From Polyangiaceae bacterium (GTDB taxonomy: Bacteria > Myxococcota_A > Polyangia > Polyangiales > Polyangiaceae), in assembly GCA_016719945.1 (NCBI GenBank), contig JADJYE010000015.1, forward strand, positions 68,003 through 132,002: a stretch of 64,000 nt of DNA. Direction: 5' to 3'. The stretch's first letter is position 1. Every line of letters begins with the position of its first letter. Below, in pieces: positions 45,889 to 55,236 of this stretch. The position numbers were made by a program, and so were the translations under genes. The notes beneath the pieces are model-generated. The model was not told the DNA's origin and ran no database searches. It worked only from the letters and a program-made list of their open reading frames with translations.

Positions 45889-47965
45889 ATGCGATCGCGA
45901 TCGAGCCGCGCTCTCGGCCTTACACGTACCCTCGCAGTCGTCACCATCCTCGCGTCCGCGCTAGCGACGACCCGCGACGCCGCAGCGGTCGGGACCCGAA
46001 CGTTCGATCTCGCGACGATCGACGACCTCGGCGCAGGCGACCTCACCAACGTGTCCGTCGACTCGCGCGGCCAGGTGAGGCCAGGCCTCGCCTACGGCAA
46101 GACAGCGGTCAGCGACGCGCAGACCGCGTGGGGCAGCGTGCTCTTGCCCGACGGGTCGATCCTGCTCGGCACCGGCAACGAGGGGAAGATCATCCGCGTC
46201 GCTGGCGGACAGGTCGAGGTCGCCGCGACGACCGGGCAGATGGCGGTGACCTCCCTCGCCATCGCGTGGGGCGGCGACGTCGTCGCCGGCTCCTTCCCGA
46301 ACGGGAAGCTCTACCGGCTCCCCAAGGGCCAGGGCAAGGGTGAGGCCGCCAAGGAGATGCCGACGAAGCTCGAGGGCGTCGAGTACATCTGGGCGCTCGC
46401 GTACGACGACAAGAGCAAGTCGCTCTACGCCGCGACGGGCCCCGAGGGGAAGGTGCTGCGCATCGACGACAGCGGCAAGGCGCAGGTGCATTTCGACGCC
46501 GAGGACGCGCACATCACCTCGCTCGCGCTCGGGCCGGACGGCAAGGTGTACTGTGGCACCGCAGGCAAGGCGCTGCTCTATCGCATCGACGCGCCAGGCC
46601 GGGCCGCGGTCGTGCACGACTTCGACGCCGAGGACGTGTCCGCCATCGCGATCGCCAAGGACGGCACGGTGTGGGCCGCCGCGAACAAATACAACGGCGG
46701 GTTCTCGATGCCGGGCAAGGGCGGCGGCACCGGCGTGCCTGGGCCGTCGTACTCGCGCCCTTCGAAGGCCGGCGAGGGCGTGCTCTACCGGTTCGTCGGC
46801 GGCGTCGGGGAGTCGATGATGGAGAACCGCAAGGCCCACATCATGGCGCTCTCGCTGTCCGACGACGGCCTGCCGTACATCGGCCTCGGCGGAGACGGTC
46901 GCATCATGACCGTCAGCGCCGATCACCTCGAGCGTGTCGTCGCCGACACCGAGGAGCGCCAGATCACCAGCCTCGTGATGAGCGGAAAGAAGCGCTACTT
47001 CATCGGCTCCGACCCGGTGGTGATCCACGAGGTCACCGGAGAGGGCGGCAAGGACGCGGTGTGGACGAGCAAGGTGCTCGACGCCGGGCTCCCGGCCGAG
47101 TTCGGCCAGCTCTCGTGGCGCTCGGACGGCACCGGCGCCGTCGAGCTCGAGACCCGCACGGGCAACACCCAGACGCCCGACGCGACGTGGAGCGCCTGGT
47201 CGAAGCCGCTCGACGCCCGGCAAACCCGGCAGCCCGAAGGGTCGCTACGCGCAGATTCGCGCGCGACTGTCCAAGGACGCCGCCTTCGGGGAGCTCCGCT
47301 TCCACTTCGTGACGGACAACGTGCGAGCGGTGCTCACGAACGTGTCCGCGGAGGGCCGCGCACAGCGCAGCGGCAAGCTGCAGCAGGGCCTCTCTTCGTC
47401 GGGAGGCAAGGCGCCGAAGCCGTCGTCCAACGTCAGCCTCAAGTGGGAGGTCGACAACCCCGACAAGGACGAGCTGCGCTACCGCGTCTTCTATCGCCAG
47501 GAGGGTCAGACTCAATGGCGAGACGCCCTCAAGCCCGCTGACGTCTTCACGCGGTCCGACCTCGACTGGGACACCTCGTCGCTGCCCGAAGGCCTCTATC
47601 GCATCCGCGTGGAGGCGACCGACGAGCTGGTGAACCCGCCGGATCGGATCACGAAGCACGAGCTCGAGTCCGGGCTGGTCCTGGTGGACAACACGGCGCC
47701 GCTCTTCAAGTCGCTCGCGCTGAACGGCCGCAAGCTCTCGGGCGAGGTGGCCGACGGGCTGGGCCCGATCCTGCGGATCGAGCTCTCCCTCGCGGGCACC
47801 GACGACTGGCGCCCGGTCTTCCCGACCGACGGCATCTTCGATCAGGCGAGCGAGAAGTTCGACGCCGACGTCAGCGCGCTCATCCCGCCCGGCTCGAAGC
47901 TGGTCGGCGTGCGGGCCTACGATCAGGCCGGCAACGTGGTGACGAAGGAGCTCGAGGCGAAGTAG
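45889..47965 (+). pseudogene. Secreted beta-propeller protein, one frameshift
   Basis: Started at ATG 45889 (MRSRSSRALGL), with AGGTGA upstream; the GTG at 45868 overlapping the protease stop is an alternative. Signal peptide, then repeated propeller blades (SILLGTGNEGKIIRVAGGQ, SLYAATGPEGKVLRIDDSG, KVYCGTAGKALLYRIDAPG). A one-base shift near 47217 joins PGKPGSPKGRYAQIRARL and a C-terminal Ig-like region (LKWEVDNPDKDELRYRVFY, LYRIRVEATDELVNPPDR). The repaired protein would be about 690 residues. It is probably a partner or substrate of the SpoIVB-type protease encoded just upstream. Confidence 0.78.
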
Positions 47966-47982
47966 CGCGGGCGGACCGGCCG

Positions 47983-49215
47983 CTAGGGGTCCGAAGGCCA
48001 AGGCTCTTCGACGATCGCGAAGCGGCCGAAGTCGAACGGGACTCCGGGAGCGGCCTCGACCTTCTCGAGACGCTCCCGCACACCTCTGCGCCGGAGCTGA
48101 GTGACCCGGTGGTAGCAGAACGGGTTGTTGCCGGGCCGACCCAGGGTCGTGTGCGCCATCCACGTGCAGCCGCCCTTGCACACGTCGGCGTAGTAGCAGC
48201 TCGCGCAGAAGCCCCAGAGCTCGTCTCGGGTGCGGTGCCTCGAGAACCCGACGACGCGGTCGGTGCGCCAGATCTCCTCGAGCGTGAGGTTCTTCACGTT
48301 GGAGCCGCGATACGGCAGCGGCAAGGTGGGGCACGCCTTGATCGTGCCGTCGGACTCGATGCCGAGCGTGTGTTTGCCCGCCTTGCAGCCGGCGAAATGG
48401 CTCTCGCGGGCGAGCGGGCGCGACCTGAGGACCTGCTCGTGGGGCCCGAAGTAGCCCACGTTGTTGCTGGGCATGATCGCGAACGGCCGGCCGACCTCGC
48501 CGGAGCTGCGCCAGGTCTCGACGGCCTCCAGCTGGATGGCGGCGAGGGTGTCGATGATGGGCACGACGTCCCATGGGTCGACGATCCACTCGGGGCGATC
48601 GGCGGCGCGCCCGAGGGGGCCGGTCAGCTGGACCTGCCAGGCGCCGATCCCGTGGGCGCGTAGCTCGGCTGCGGTCTCGCGGAGCAGGTGGGCGTTGAGC
48701 TTGTTGATCTGGGTGTTGGCCGTGACCGCCATCCCCGCCTCGCGGCTGGCATCGATCGCGCGGAGCGCGGCGCGGTGGCTGCCGAGGTTGCCCCTGAGCT
48801 TGTCGTGCACGAGCTCTGGGCCGTCGACCGAGACCCCGACCGCCGCGAGGCCGGCCTGCGCGAGACGGCGGGCTCGCTCGGGCGTGAGGGCCCGCCCGCC
48901 GGTCTGCATCACGGCCTGGATCCCGCACGCGACGAGCGCGCCGATCAGCTCCTCGCAGTCGCTGCGAAGGTAGGCCTCGCCGCCGATGAGGACCACCTCG
49001 CGCGTGCCGAGCCGCGCGAGCGCTTGGACGACCTCGAGCGCCTGCTCGGTCGACAGCTCCTCGTCGCGCGCTCGCCCAGCGCGCGAGCCGCAGTGCGCGC
49101 AGGGCTGGTCGCACTTCATCGTGATCTCCCACACCACGTAGATGGGGATGTCTTGGTCCGCCTCCTCGGGGCGGATGCGGCGCAGCGCCTCGGCGGGCTC
49201 GGTCTCGGCGCTCAT
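47983..49215 (-). CDS. Radical SAM/SPASM peptide-maturase-like enzyme
   Basis: A 410-residue protein. The radical SAM cluster motif is CDQPCAHC (about residues 35-42), followed by IGGEAYLRSD, where most relatives have GGEP. The SPASM region has CKAGKHTLGIESDG, IKACPTL and GFCASCYYADVCKGGCTW, giving enough Cys for auxiliary 4Fe-4S clusters. Such enzymes modify ribosomal peptides or proteins by SAM-derived radicals. It is divergent from a small peptide gene with 64 nt between starts, an arrangement seen for enzyme and substrate. No transporter gene lies nearby. Confidence 0.88.
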   Translation of the reverse strand: MSAETEPAEALRRIRPEEADQDIPIYVVWEITMKCDQPCAHCGSRAGRARDEELSTEQALEVVQALARLGTREVVLIGGEAYLRSDCEELIGALVACGIQAVMQTGGRALTPERARRLAQAGLAAVGVSVDGPELVHDKLRGNLGSHRAALRAIDASREAGMAVTANTQINKLNAHLLRETAAELRAHGIGAWQVQLTGPLGRAADRPEWIVDPWDVVPIIDTLAAIQLEAVETWRSSGEVGRPFAIMPSNNVGYFGPHEQVLRSRPLARESHFAGCKAGKHTLGIESDGTIKACPTLPLPYRGSNVKNLTLEEIWRTDRVVGFSRHRTRDELWGFCASCYYADVCKGGCTWMAHTTLGRPGNNPFCYHRVTQLRRRGVRERLEKVEAAPGVPFDFGRFAIVEEPWPSDP

Positions 49216-49279
49216 CGAGGTGATCGTAGCCTCGAAGCTGCGCCTTGACCCTCGGAAGCAATTCCGATCTTCTTGGGCA

Positions 49280-49654
49280 ATGCCGCCTTATGTCGCTTGC
49301 TCCTCGTGCTCGTGCCACGTCGCGCCCGGCTCGACCGAGTGCCCTCACTGCGGAGCGTCCATCGCGACGACCGGTGCTCCGCTCCGAACCGCCGCAACGA
49401 TCCTGCTCGACCTCGGCACGGCGATCGTCGCCTGCGAGGAGCCGGGTGAGGCCTACGGCGCGCCGGGCGGCTACTCGGAGGGTGGTGGCCAGGAAGGCGG
49501 CACCGGCGGCACCGGCGGCTCCTCTCCCGGCGGCGCGCCCGAAGGCGGCGGCGGCGCCTCCGCGGGCGGCGGCGGCGCAAGCTCGGGTGGCGGTGGCGCC
49601 TCCCAGGGCGGCGGCGGAGCCACGGCAGGCGGCGGCGGTGCGGGCGGCGGCTGA
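49280..49654 (+). CDS. Zinc-ribbon, Gly-rich peptide; possible radical SAM substrate
   Basis: A 124-residue protein. Residues 5-27 form a zinc ribbon (CSSCSC, CPHC). A hydrophobic segment ends in GTAIVAC (residues about 48-54), followed by EEPGEAYGAPGGYSEGGG, so a Tyr-Gly-x-Pro-x-x-Tyr core. The rest is Gly-rich heptad-like repeats (GGGGASA, GGGGASS, GGGGASQ, GGGGATA). The gene is divergent from the radical SAM enzyme. From memory, similar YGxP peptides accompany SPASM enzymes in other phyla; substrate status is inference. A TTGACC box is at 49245-49250. Confidence 0.65.
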   Translation: MPPYVACSSCSCHVAPGSTECPHCGASIATTGAPLRTAATILLDLGTAIVACEEPGEAYGAPGGYSEGGGQEGGTGGTGGSSPGGAPEGGGGASAGGGGASSGGGGASQGGGGATAGGGGAGGG

Positions 49655-49687
49655 GCCGCCACGTGCGCTCAGACTAAGGGGCGTCGC

Positions 49688-50386
49688 TCACTTCCAGGCC
49701 GCCGAGCGCACGCAAGCCATGAGCTCGGCGCGCGTCTTGTCGTCTGCGCTCTTCTTCAGGCCTGCGACCAGCACGAGCCCGTACTTGTTCTTCTCGACGG
49801 CGGTGGCGACCTGCCAGAACTCGGCGTCGTCCTTCCCGATCTTGCCGGCGCCCTTCGCGACCTTGGCGTCGAGCTGAGCGGCGCCGGCCTTGCCGCTCTC
49901 GCGCGGCTCCCATTTCACCTCGGACGTCGAGAACGGGACCTTCACCCACGTCGCGATGTTGGCGTCGAGCAGGCCCTCGCTGAGGTCGAGGCGAAGGATG
50001 ACGACGCCTGCCGAGCTGTCCTTCTTGGTGACGTGATCGACCGAGTCCCAGCTGTTGTTGAGCATCCACCCCTCGGGGATGCCGAGGGTCAGCCGGCCGA
50101 AGGGCCTGCTCTGTCCCATCTTCACGCCCGCGTCGGGCGCCCCCGCGAACATCGTCGCGAGGAACGCGGGCGGCGCAGGTGCCGCGGCGGACGCGGAGGC
50201 GGACGCCATCTCTGACGGAGCGGCTGTGGGGGCCGTCGTCTGCGCCCCGGTGCCGGCGGCTGACGGCGCGGACCCGCTCGTCGCCTTCTTCGCGCTCGGA
50301 GGGGTCGACGTCGACTCGGTCTCGCGGGTCTCACCGCCGCAAGCAGCGACCACAACACACCAACACAGCGCGGCTCTCCGGTTCAT
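49688..50386 (-). CDS. Hypothetical lipoprotein
   Basis: A 232-residue protein with signal peptide ending in VVAACGG. A Ser/Ala/Thr/Pro-rich linker reaches about residue 80, then a compact domain (FGRLTLGIPEGWMLNN, GVVILRLDLSEGLLDANIATW, GLVLVAGLKKSADD) of mixed strands. No family recognised. Last gene of a minus-strand run. Confidence 0.75.
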   Translation of the reverse strand: MNRRAALCWCVVVAACGGETRETESTSTPPSAKKATSGSAPSAAGTGAQTTAPTAAPSEMASASASAAAPAPPAFLATMFAGAPDAGVKMGQSRPFGRLTLGIPEGWMLNNSWDSVDHVTKKDSSAGVVILRLDLSEGLLDANIATWVKVPFSTSEVKWEPRESGKAGAAQLDAKVAKGAGKIGKDDAEFWQVATAVEKNKYGLVLVAGLKKSADDKTRAELMACVRSAAWK

Positions 50387-50432
50387 GGAGCGGATGGTAC
50401 GCGCGAACGAGGACCCGCGGCGCGAGGCCGAC

Positions 50433-51455
50433 TCACGCCTTCGCTGGCGGGGCGCTCGCCGGTCGCGCCTTGGGCGAGACGGCCAGGAGGACGATCGCGA
50501 GGATGAGCAGCAGCGCCCCGAACAGCTCGCGCGGGGGGATCTGCTTCGCGTCGGCGAGCAGCCACAGCGCGGTCGAGCCGACGAGCCCGGCGAGGACGCT
50601 CGAGGCGCGGTTCACCGGCACGCAGAACGAGTTCTCGCGCCCATCGAGGAGCACCAGGGCGCCGAAGATCCCCGTGAACTGGGAGAAGACGCCGATGGCG
50701 ATGATGAGGGCGACGTTCGTCGCGCCGCCGACGTCGTGATAACCCCGGCCGATCTGGAGGAACGCCTCGCTGCCGCCGATCAGCGCGGCGACCCCCAGGA
50801 ACAGCGCGATCGCAGGCGTCGCCACCATTTGCTCCTCGACGAAGAAGCGCCGACCTTGGTCGGGATCGCTCGACTTTGCCTGCGTGCTCATGAGCCGGAG
50901 GCGCACGAAATAGGACGCGAGGTAGAGGATGATCACGAACAGGCCGAGCCCGCCGACCTGCGTGTCTCCGTCGCCGGCCCCGATGATGAGCGCGATGAGG
51001 CTGAGCCCGAGCGCCGCCCACGCCTGCCAGCGCACCTTCCGCCTCGAGAGCAGATCCACGAGCGGGGCCAAGACCAGCACGCCGCCGCGCATGAACAGCA
51101 TCATCACCAAGATGGAGGTGCCGCGGATCGTGTAGGAGAGCGTCGTCGTGCCGATCACGGCGGCGGTCGCGAGGCCGCTGATCAACGTCAGCTGGGTCGG
51201 CGAGGGCACGCTGCGACCGAACAAGCTTCGCTGCGTCGCGAACCGCCACCAGCCCTTGGCGGAGAGGAACACGATCATGCCTATGAGCGACGCCGCCGTG
51301 GACAGCGGGAGTATCTCGGGGCCCGTGCGCGGCTCCATCCCGAGCATCCCGCTCGTCAGCGCCTTGGTCAGCGCCGCGTAGGGGGCGTAGGCCGCGAAGT
51401 ACCCGAAGGCGTAGAGCCAGATCGCTGCGCTGGACGCCTCCGTCTCCTTGCTCAT
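50433..51455 (-). CDS. EamA/DMT-type membrane transporter
   Basis: A 340-residue integral membrane protein with about ten TM helices (ASLIGMIVFLSA, ILVMMLFMRGGVLVLAPLVDLL, ALGLSLIALIIG, LLLILAIVLLAV). Length and helix pattern match the drug/metabolite transporter superfamily (EamA). Substrate unknown. It starts 28 nt after the hybrid-kinase stop, on the same strand. Confidence 0.8.
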   Translation of the reverse strand: MSKETEASSAAIWLYAFGYFAAYAPYAALTKALTSGMLGMEPRTGPEILPLSTAASLIGMIVFLSAKGWWRFATQRSLFGRSVPSPTQLTLISGLATAAVIGTTTLSYTIRGTSILVMMLFMRGGVLVLAPLVDLLSRRKVRWQAWAALGLSLIALIIGAGDGDTQVGGLGLFVIILYLASYFVRLRLMSTQAKSSDPDQGRRFFVEEQMVATPAIALFLGVAALIGGSEAFLQIGRGYHDVGGATNVALIIAIGVFSQFTGIFGALVLLDGRENSFCVPVNRASSVLAGLVGSTALWLLADAKQIPPRELFGALLLILAIVLLAVSPKARPASAPPAKA

Positions 51456-51483
51456 CGATCTGCCATCCTACAGGGACGCCCGG

Positions 51484-53079
51484 TCACCCGACGGCACACG
51501 GCTCGGAGAGCACCCGCCGAATGACCGCCTCGACGTCCTCGACGCGGTACGGCTTCTCGAGGAAGCCGGAGACCGGGTGCTCGGCGACCTTCTCGAGCGA
51601 CAGCTCCTCGCTGTAGCCGCTCATCATCACCACCGGGAGGCTCGCGCTTCGCCGGCGGAGCTCTCGCAGCGTCTCCGCGCCGCCCATGACCGGCATCGTC
51701 ATGTCGAGCAGCACGAGGACGATCTCGTCGCGTCGCTCATCGAAGGCCATGAGGGCGCGCTGGCCGTTGGCGGCCTCGATCGTGTCGAAGCCCATGGCGG
51801 CGACGGTGCGCGCGAGCAGGCGGCGGATCGTCGACTCGTCGTCGACGACCAGGATCGCCCCCGCGCCGCGCCAGCCCTCACCCACCGGCTCCGGCGCCCG
51901 CGGGATCGGCAGCGCCGTCGTCGCCGGCAGCACGATGTCGAAGAGGGTCCCGCTGTTCGGCGCCGTGACGACGCGGATCGCGCCGCGGTGTCCGCGGACG
52001 ATGCCGAGGACCGCCGACATCCCGAGGCCGCGGCCCGACTCCTTGGTGGTGAAGAACGGATCGAACAGCTTGTCGAAGACGGCGGGCGGCATGCCGCACC
52101 CGGTGTCTCGGACGGCCAGCCGGACGTACACGCCAGGGACGAGCCCGAAGCCGTCGTACGGCGCGAGGCCCTCGCCGTCGAGCGCGACCCGCTCGACGGT
52201 GACGTCGATGTCGCCGGCTCCTTCTCCCAGGGCCTCCGAGGCGTTCGTCAGCAGGTTCATCACGACCTGCTGGAGCTGGGAGCGATCGGCCATCACGCCA
52301 GGGAGGCCTCCGTCGACGCTCACCCGGAGCGTCGCCTTCTTCGAGAGCACGACCTCGAGCATGCTCGCCATGTCGCGGACGATCGCGCCGACGTCGGTCG
52401 GCCCCACGACGAAGCGGCCCTTGCCGGCGTACGCGAGGAGCTGCCTGGTGAGGTCACTCGCCTTCTGGGCGAGCCGATCGATCTGCTCGAGGCTCTCGGA
52501 CGCGCGGTCGGGCGAGGCCTCGAGCGCCCGCTTCGCCAGCGACGCGTGCCCGACGATCCCGGTGAGCAGGTTGTTGAAATCGTGGGCCACTCCGCCCGCC
52601 AAGATGCCGAGGCTCTCGAGCTTCTGCGCGTGCAGCAGCCTGCGCTCGAGCTCGCGCTTCTCCTCCTCGGCCTCGACGCGCGCGGTGATGTCGATGACGT
52701 AGCCGAGGAAGTGCGTCGGCCGGCCGTCCTCGGTCCGTACGATCCGCGTCGAGTCGTACAGCCAGCGGACGGCGCCGTCCTTGCGGGCGATGCGGTAAGG
52801 CTCATGGACGAACGACTCGACGTCGCTGCCGCTCGCCCCCGCGACCTCGCGACCGACCCGCTCGAGATCTTCAGGGGCGATCAGCTCCGCGTAGACGACG
52901 CGCCGGCTCAAGAAGTCGTCGGCCGTGTGACCGAACACCTCGACTGCGTTGGGCGACACGTACTCCACCGGCCAGCCGGGCTCGTTCCGCCAGCGGAACA
53001 GCACGACCGGTCCAGTGACGAAGACGGCGCCTTCATCGACCTCCCCACCCACGGGGAGAGCATACGGGAGAGGAGCCAC
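51484..53079 (-). CDS. PAS-domain hybrid sensor histidine kinase
   Basis: A 531-residue soluble kinase. PAS domain (YVSPNAVEVFGHTADDFL, ITARVEAEEEKREL), H box LAGGVAHDFNNLL, N box QQVVMNLLTNASEAL, G1 DTGCGM and G2 GRGLGMS. A C-terminal receiver follows with acceptor Asp in LLLDMTMP (VLVLLDMTMPVMGG). No TM helix, so it senses an internal cue. Its start lies 1 nt after the stop of the oxidoreductase beta subunit gene, so it is likely co-transcribed and may sense redox or oxygen. Confidence 0.93.
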   Translation of the reverse strand: MAPLPYALPVGGEVDEGAVFVTGPVVLFRWRNEPGWPVEYVSPNAVEVFGHTADDFLSRRVVYAELIAPEDLERVGREVAGASGSDVESFVHEPYRIARKDGAVRWLYDSTRIVRTEDGRPTHFLGYVIDITARVEAEEEKRELERRLLHAQKLESLGILAGGVAHDFNNLLTGIVGHASLAKRALEASPDRASESLEQIDRLAQKASDLTRQLLAYAGKGRFVVGPTDVGAIVRDMASMLEVVLSKKATLRVSVDGGLPGVMADRSQLQQVVMNLLTNASEALGEGAGDIDVTVERVALDGEGLAPYDGFGLVPGVYVRLAVRDTGCGMPPAVFDKLFDPFFTTKESGRGLGMSAVLGIVRGHRGAIRVVTAPNSGTLFDIVLPATTALPIPRAPEPVGEGWRGAGAILVVDDESTIRRLLARTVAAMGFDTIEAANGQRALMAFDERRDEIVLVLLDMTMPVMGGAETLRELRRRSASLPVVMMSGYSEELSLEKVAEHPVSGFLEKPYRVEDVEAVIRRVLSEPCAVG

Positions 53080-53080
53080 G

Positions 53081-53995
53081 CTAGCCTACCGTCACGGTAC
53101 GCCAATATGCGTCCACCGACTGCTGGATGCTGGCGAGGGTGGCCTCGTCACGCGAGGGCTCGAACAGGTGCGCGAAGCGGCCTTGGGCCCGAAGGTACTC
53201 CTCGACCGGGGCACGCTTGGGCGGGACCTTGGTGTGGACGATCTTGCCGCCCTCGACCTCCTTGAGGGGCCAAGCGCCGGTCTTCACGGCGAGGCGCCCG
53301 ATCTCGACCAGCTGGTCCGACTCGAAGCCCCAGCCCGTCGGGCAAGGCGCCAGCACGAGCAGCAGCTTCGGGCCGCGGATCTTCGAGGCCTTCTCCACCT
53401 TGCGGGCGAGGTCGACTGGCTCGCTGCCGATCGCGGTCGCGACGTAGGCGGGTCGGTTCGCGGCCCAGATCCCGAAGAGGTCTTTCTTGGAGGCGACGCT
53501 GCCGCGCTCGGTCGTGGCGGTCCGGGCGCCGAGAGGGGTCGTCGCCGACGCCTGCTGGCCCGTGTTGCCATAGCCTTCGTTGTCGTAACAGACGTACAGG
53601 AAGTCGAGCCCGCGATCGATCGCGGCGCTGGTGGCAGACAGGCCCATCCCCGAGGCCGAGCCGTCGCCCGTCAGCACGACCACGCTGAGGTCGTCCTCCG
53701 GCGCGAGGCGCCCTTTCCTGGCGAGGACGTCCAGCGCGTCGCGGACCCCCTGGGCGCCCGCGGGAGCCGACGCCATCGCGGTGTACAGGAAGGACCCCGA
53801 GAAGGGCGTGAAGGGGTACGTGCTGAGCAGGGTCATGCACCCCGCCGCGTTGACGAAGACGGTGCGGTCCCCGAGCACCTCGTGGATCTCTCGCACGGCG
53901 AGCAGGCCGCCGCAGCCGGCGCACATCGCCGTGCCGGCGCCGAGCAAGTGCGCAGAGGGGATGTCCTTCAGGTGGGCGAACCGTGTGTCCTTCAT
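53081..53995 (-). CDS. porB: 2-oxoacid:ferredoxin oxidoreductase, beta subunit
   Basis: A 304-residue TPP-binding subunit. GDGSASGMG and, about 30 residues on, DNEGYGNTGQQ form the TPP/Mg motif; MCAGCGG and NAAGCM supply cluster Cys. With the alpha and gamma/delta genes upstream it forms a complex converting a 2-oxoacid (for example pyruvate) plus CoA to acyl-CoA and CO2, with ferredoxin reduced. ATG 53995 overlaps the stop of porA by 4 nt. Confidence 0.9.
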   Translation of the reverse strand: MKDTRFAHLKDIPSAHLLGAGTAMCAGCGGLLAVREIHEVLGDRTVFVNAAGCMTLLSTYPFTPFSGSFLYTAMASAPAGAQGVRDALDVLARKGRLAPEDDLSVVVLTGDGSASGMGLSATSAAIDRGLDFLYVCYDNEGYGNTGQQASATTPLGARTATTERGSVASKKDLFGIWAANRPAYVATAIGSEPVDLARKVEKASKIRGPKLLLVLAPCPTGWGFESDQLVEIGRLAVKTGAWPLKEVEGGKIVHTKVPPKRAPVEEYLRAQGRFAHLFEPSRDEATLASIQQSVDAYWRTVTVG

Positions 53996-55236
53996 GGGGC
54001 GCCTCCCTTCGCGCGCTCGACCCCCGCGATGACCTGGAGTCGGCGCTGCTGCGTGAGCTCGCGGTGCGTGAACAACAGGCGCGGAGGCGGGGCCTCGCCG
54101 CGCTGAACGGCGGCGAGGGTCTCGTCCACCATCGCGTAGATCTCCTCCGACGGCAGATCTCGCCCCCCGAGGCCTCCGATGAAGCTGGCGACGATGGGTG
54201 GGGCGCCGCGGGCGCCGTAGAGCGCCGAGCAGACCTCGGTGTGCAAGACGCCGCCTTTGCCCATCGACAGGTTCTGATCGAACACCAGCACGCCCTTCTT
54301 CCCTGCCAAGGCCTCGCGCAGCTGGGCGTCGGGGAACGGGCGGAGCAACAGCGGGCGCACCAGGCCGACGCGCTGGCCCGCGTCGCGCAGCCGATCGACG
54401 GCCTCCTTGAGCTTGGTGGAGAACGAGCCGATGGCGACGATCGCGACCTCGGCGTCGTCCGCGCGGTACACCTCGACCGGCTCGTATCGGCGGCCTGTGA
54501 TCTCGGCGAAGCTCACCGCGACCTCGTCCCACGCGGCGAGCGCAGCCCGGGAGGCGAGGTGGATCTCGTAGCGGAAATACGAGTACGCGCTCGGGTCGAG
54601 CACGGCGATGCCTTGGCTCGTGGGGTTGCCTCCGCGCAGCGCGCTGCCCATGGGATCGAACGTCCCGAGCAGCTCGGCGATGTCGGACGCCGCGGGGAGC
54701 GCGACCGGCTCGCGCGTGAACGAGAGCTGGAAGCCGTCTTCGTTCACGAGGACCGGCAACCTCACCCGGGGGTCTTCGCCGAGCGCGTACCCGAGCAGGA
54801 CGAAATCGACGACCTCTTGGCAGGTGGCCGCGTGGAGCTGCAGGAACCCGGAGTCGCGCGCGGCGAGGATGTCTTCGTGGTCCGGCTCGAGGGTGATCGG
54901 CGACGCGACGCCGCGTGAGACGTTGACCATCACGAAGGGCACCCGCCACCCGGCGACGGCGTACAGCATCTCGAGCGCGTACAAGAGCCCCTGGCTGGAG
55001 GTCGCCGTGAAGACGCGCGCGCCGGTCGCCGCCGCGGCGCCCGCGGCCGTGACCATCGAGTGCTCCGACTCGAGCATGGTGAGCTTCGCGTCGACCAGCC
55101 CCTCGTCGACCCACGACGCCAGCGTCTCGATGATCTCGGTCTGCGGAGTGATGGGGAACGCGGGGATGTAGTCGACGTTCGCGAGGCGCGCGCCCCAGGC
55201 GGCGGCGACGTTGCCCGTCATCAGTGCTCGGCTCAT
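53992..55236 (-). CDS. porA: 2-oxoacid:ferredoxin oxidoreductase, alpha subunit
   Basis: A 414-residue alpha subunit: IPAFPITPQTEIIETLASW at the N-terminus (Thr of PITPQT is characteristic), LESEHSMVTAAGAAAATGARV and SSQGLLYALEMLY, then C-terminal domain II with VAIGSFSTKLKEAVDRLR and GLVRPLLLRPFPDAQL. ATG 55236 has a GGAGGT site; the stop overlaps porB. Confidence 0.92.
   Translation of the reverse strand: MSRALMTGNVAAAWGARLANVDYIPAFPITPQTEIIETLASWVDEGLVDAKLTMLESEHSMVTAAGAAAATGARVFTATSSQGLLYALEMLYAVAGWRVPFVMVNVSRGVASPITLEPDHEDILAARDSGFLQLHAATCQEVVDFVLLGYALGEDPRVRLPVLVNEDGFQLSFTREPVALPAASDIAELLGTFDPMGSALRGGNPTSQGIAVLDPSAYSYFRYEIHLASRAALAAWDEVAVSFAEITGRRYEPVEVYRADDAEVAIVAIGSFSTKLKEAVDRLRDAGQRVGLVRPLLLRPFPDAQLREALAGKKGVLVFDQNLSMGKGGVLHTEVCSALYGARGAPPIVASFIGGLGGRDLPSEEIYAMVDETLAAVQRGEAPPPRLLFTHRELTQQRRLQVIAGVERAKGGAP

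Noticed and set aside
49280..49654. Calling the Gly-rich peptide a GrrA-type substrate
   Set aside because: GrrA-type repeats carry aromatic residues; these heptads have only Gly, Ala, Ser, Thr and Gln, so that family name is not justified.
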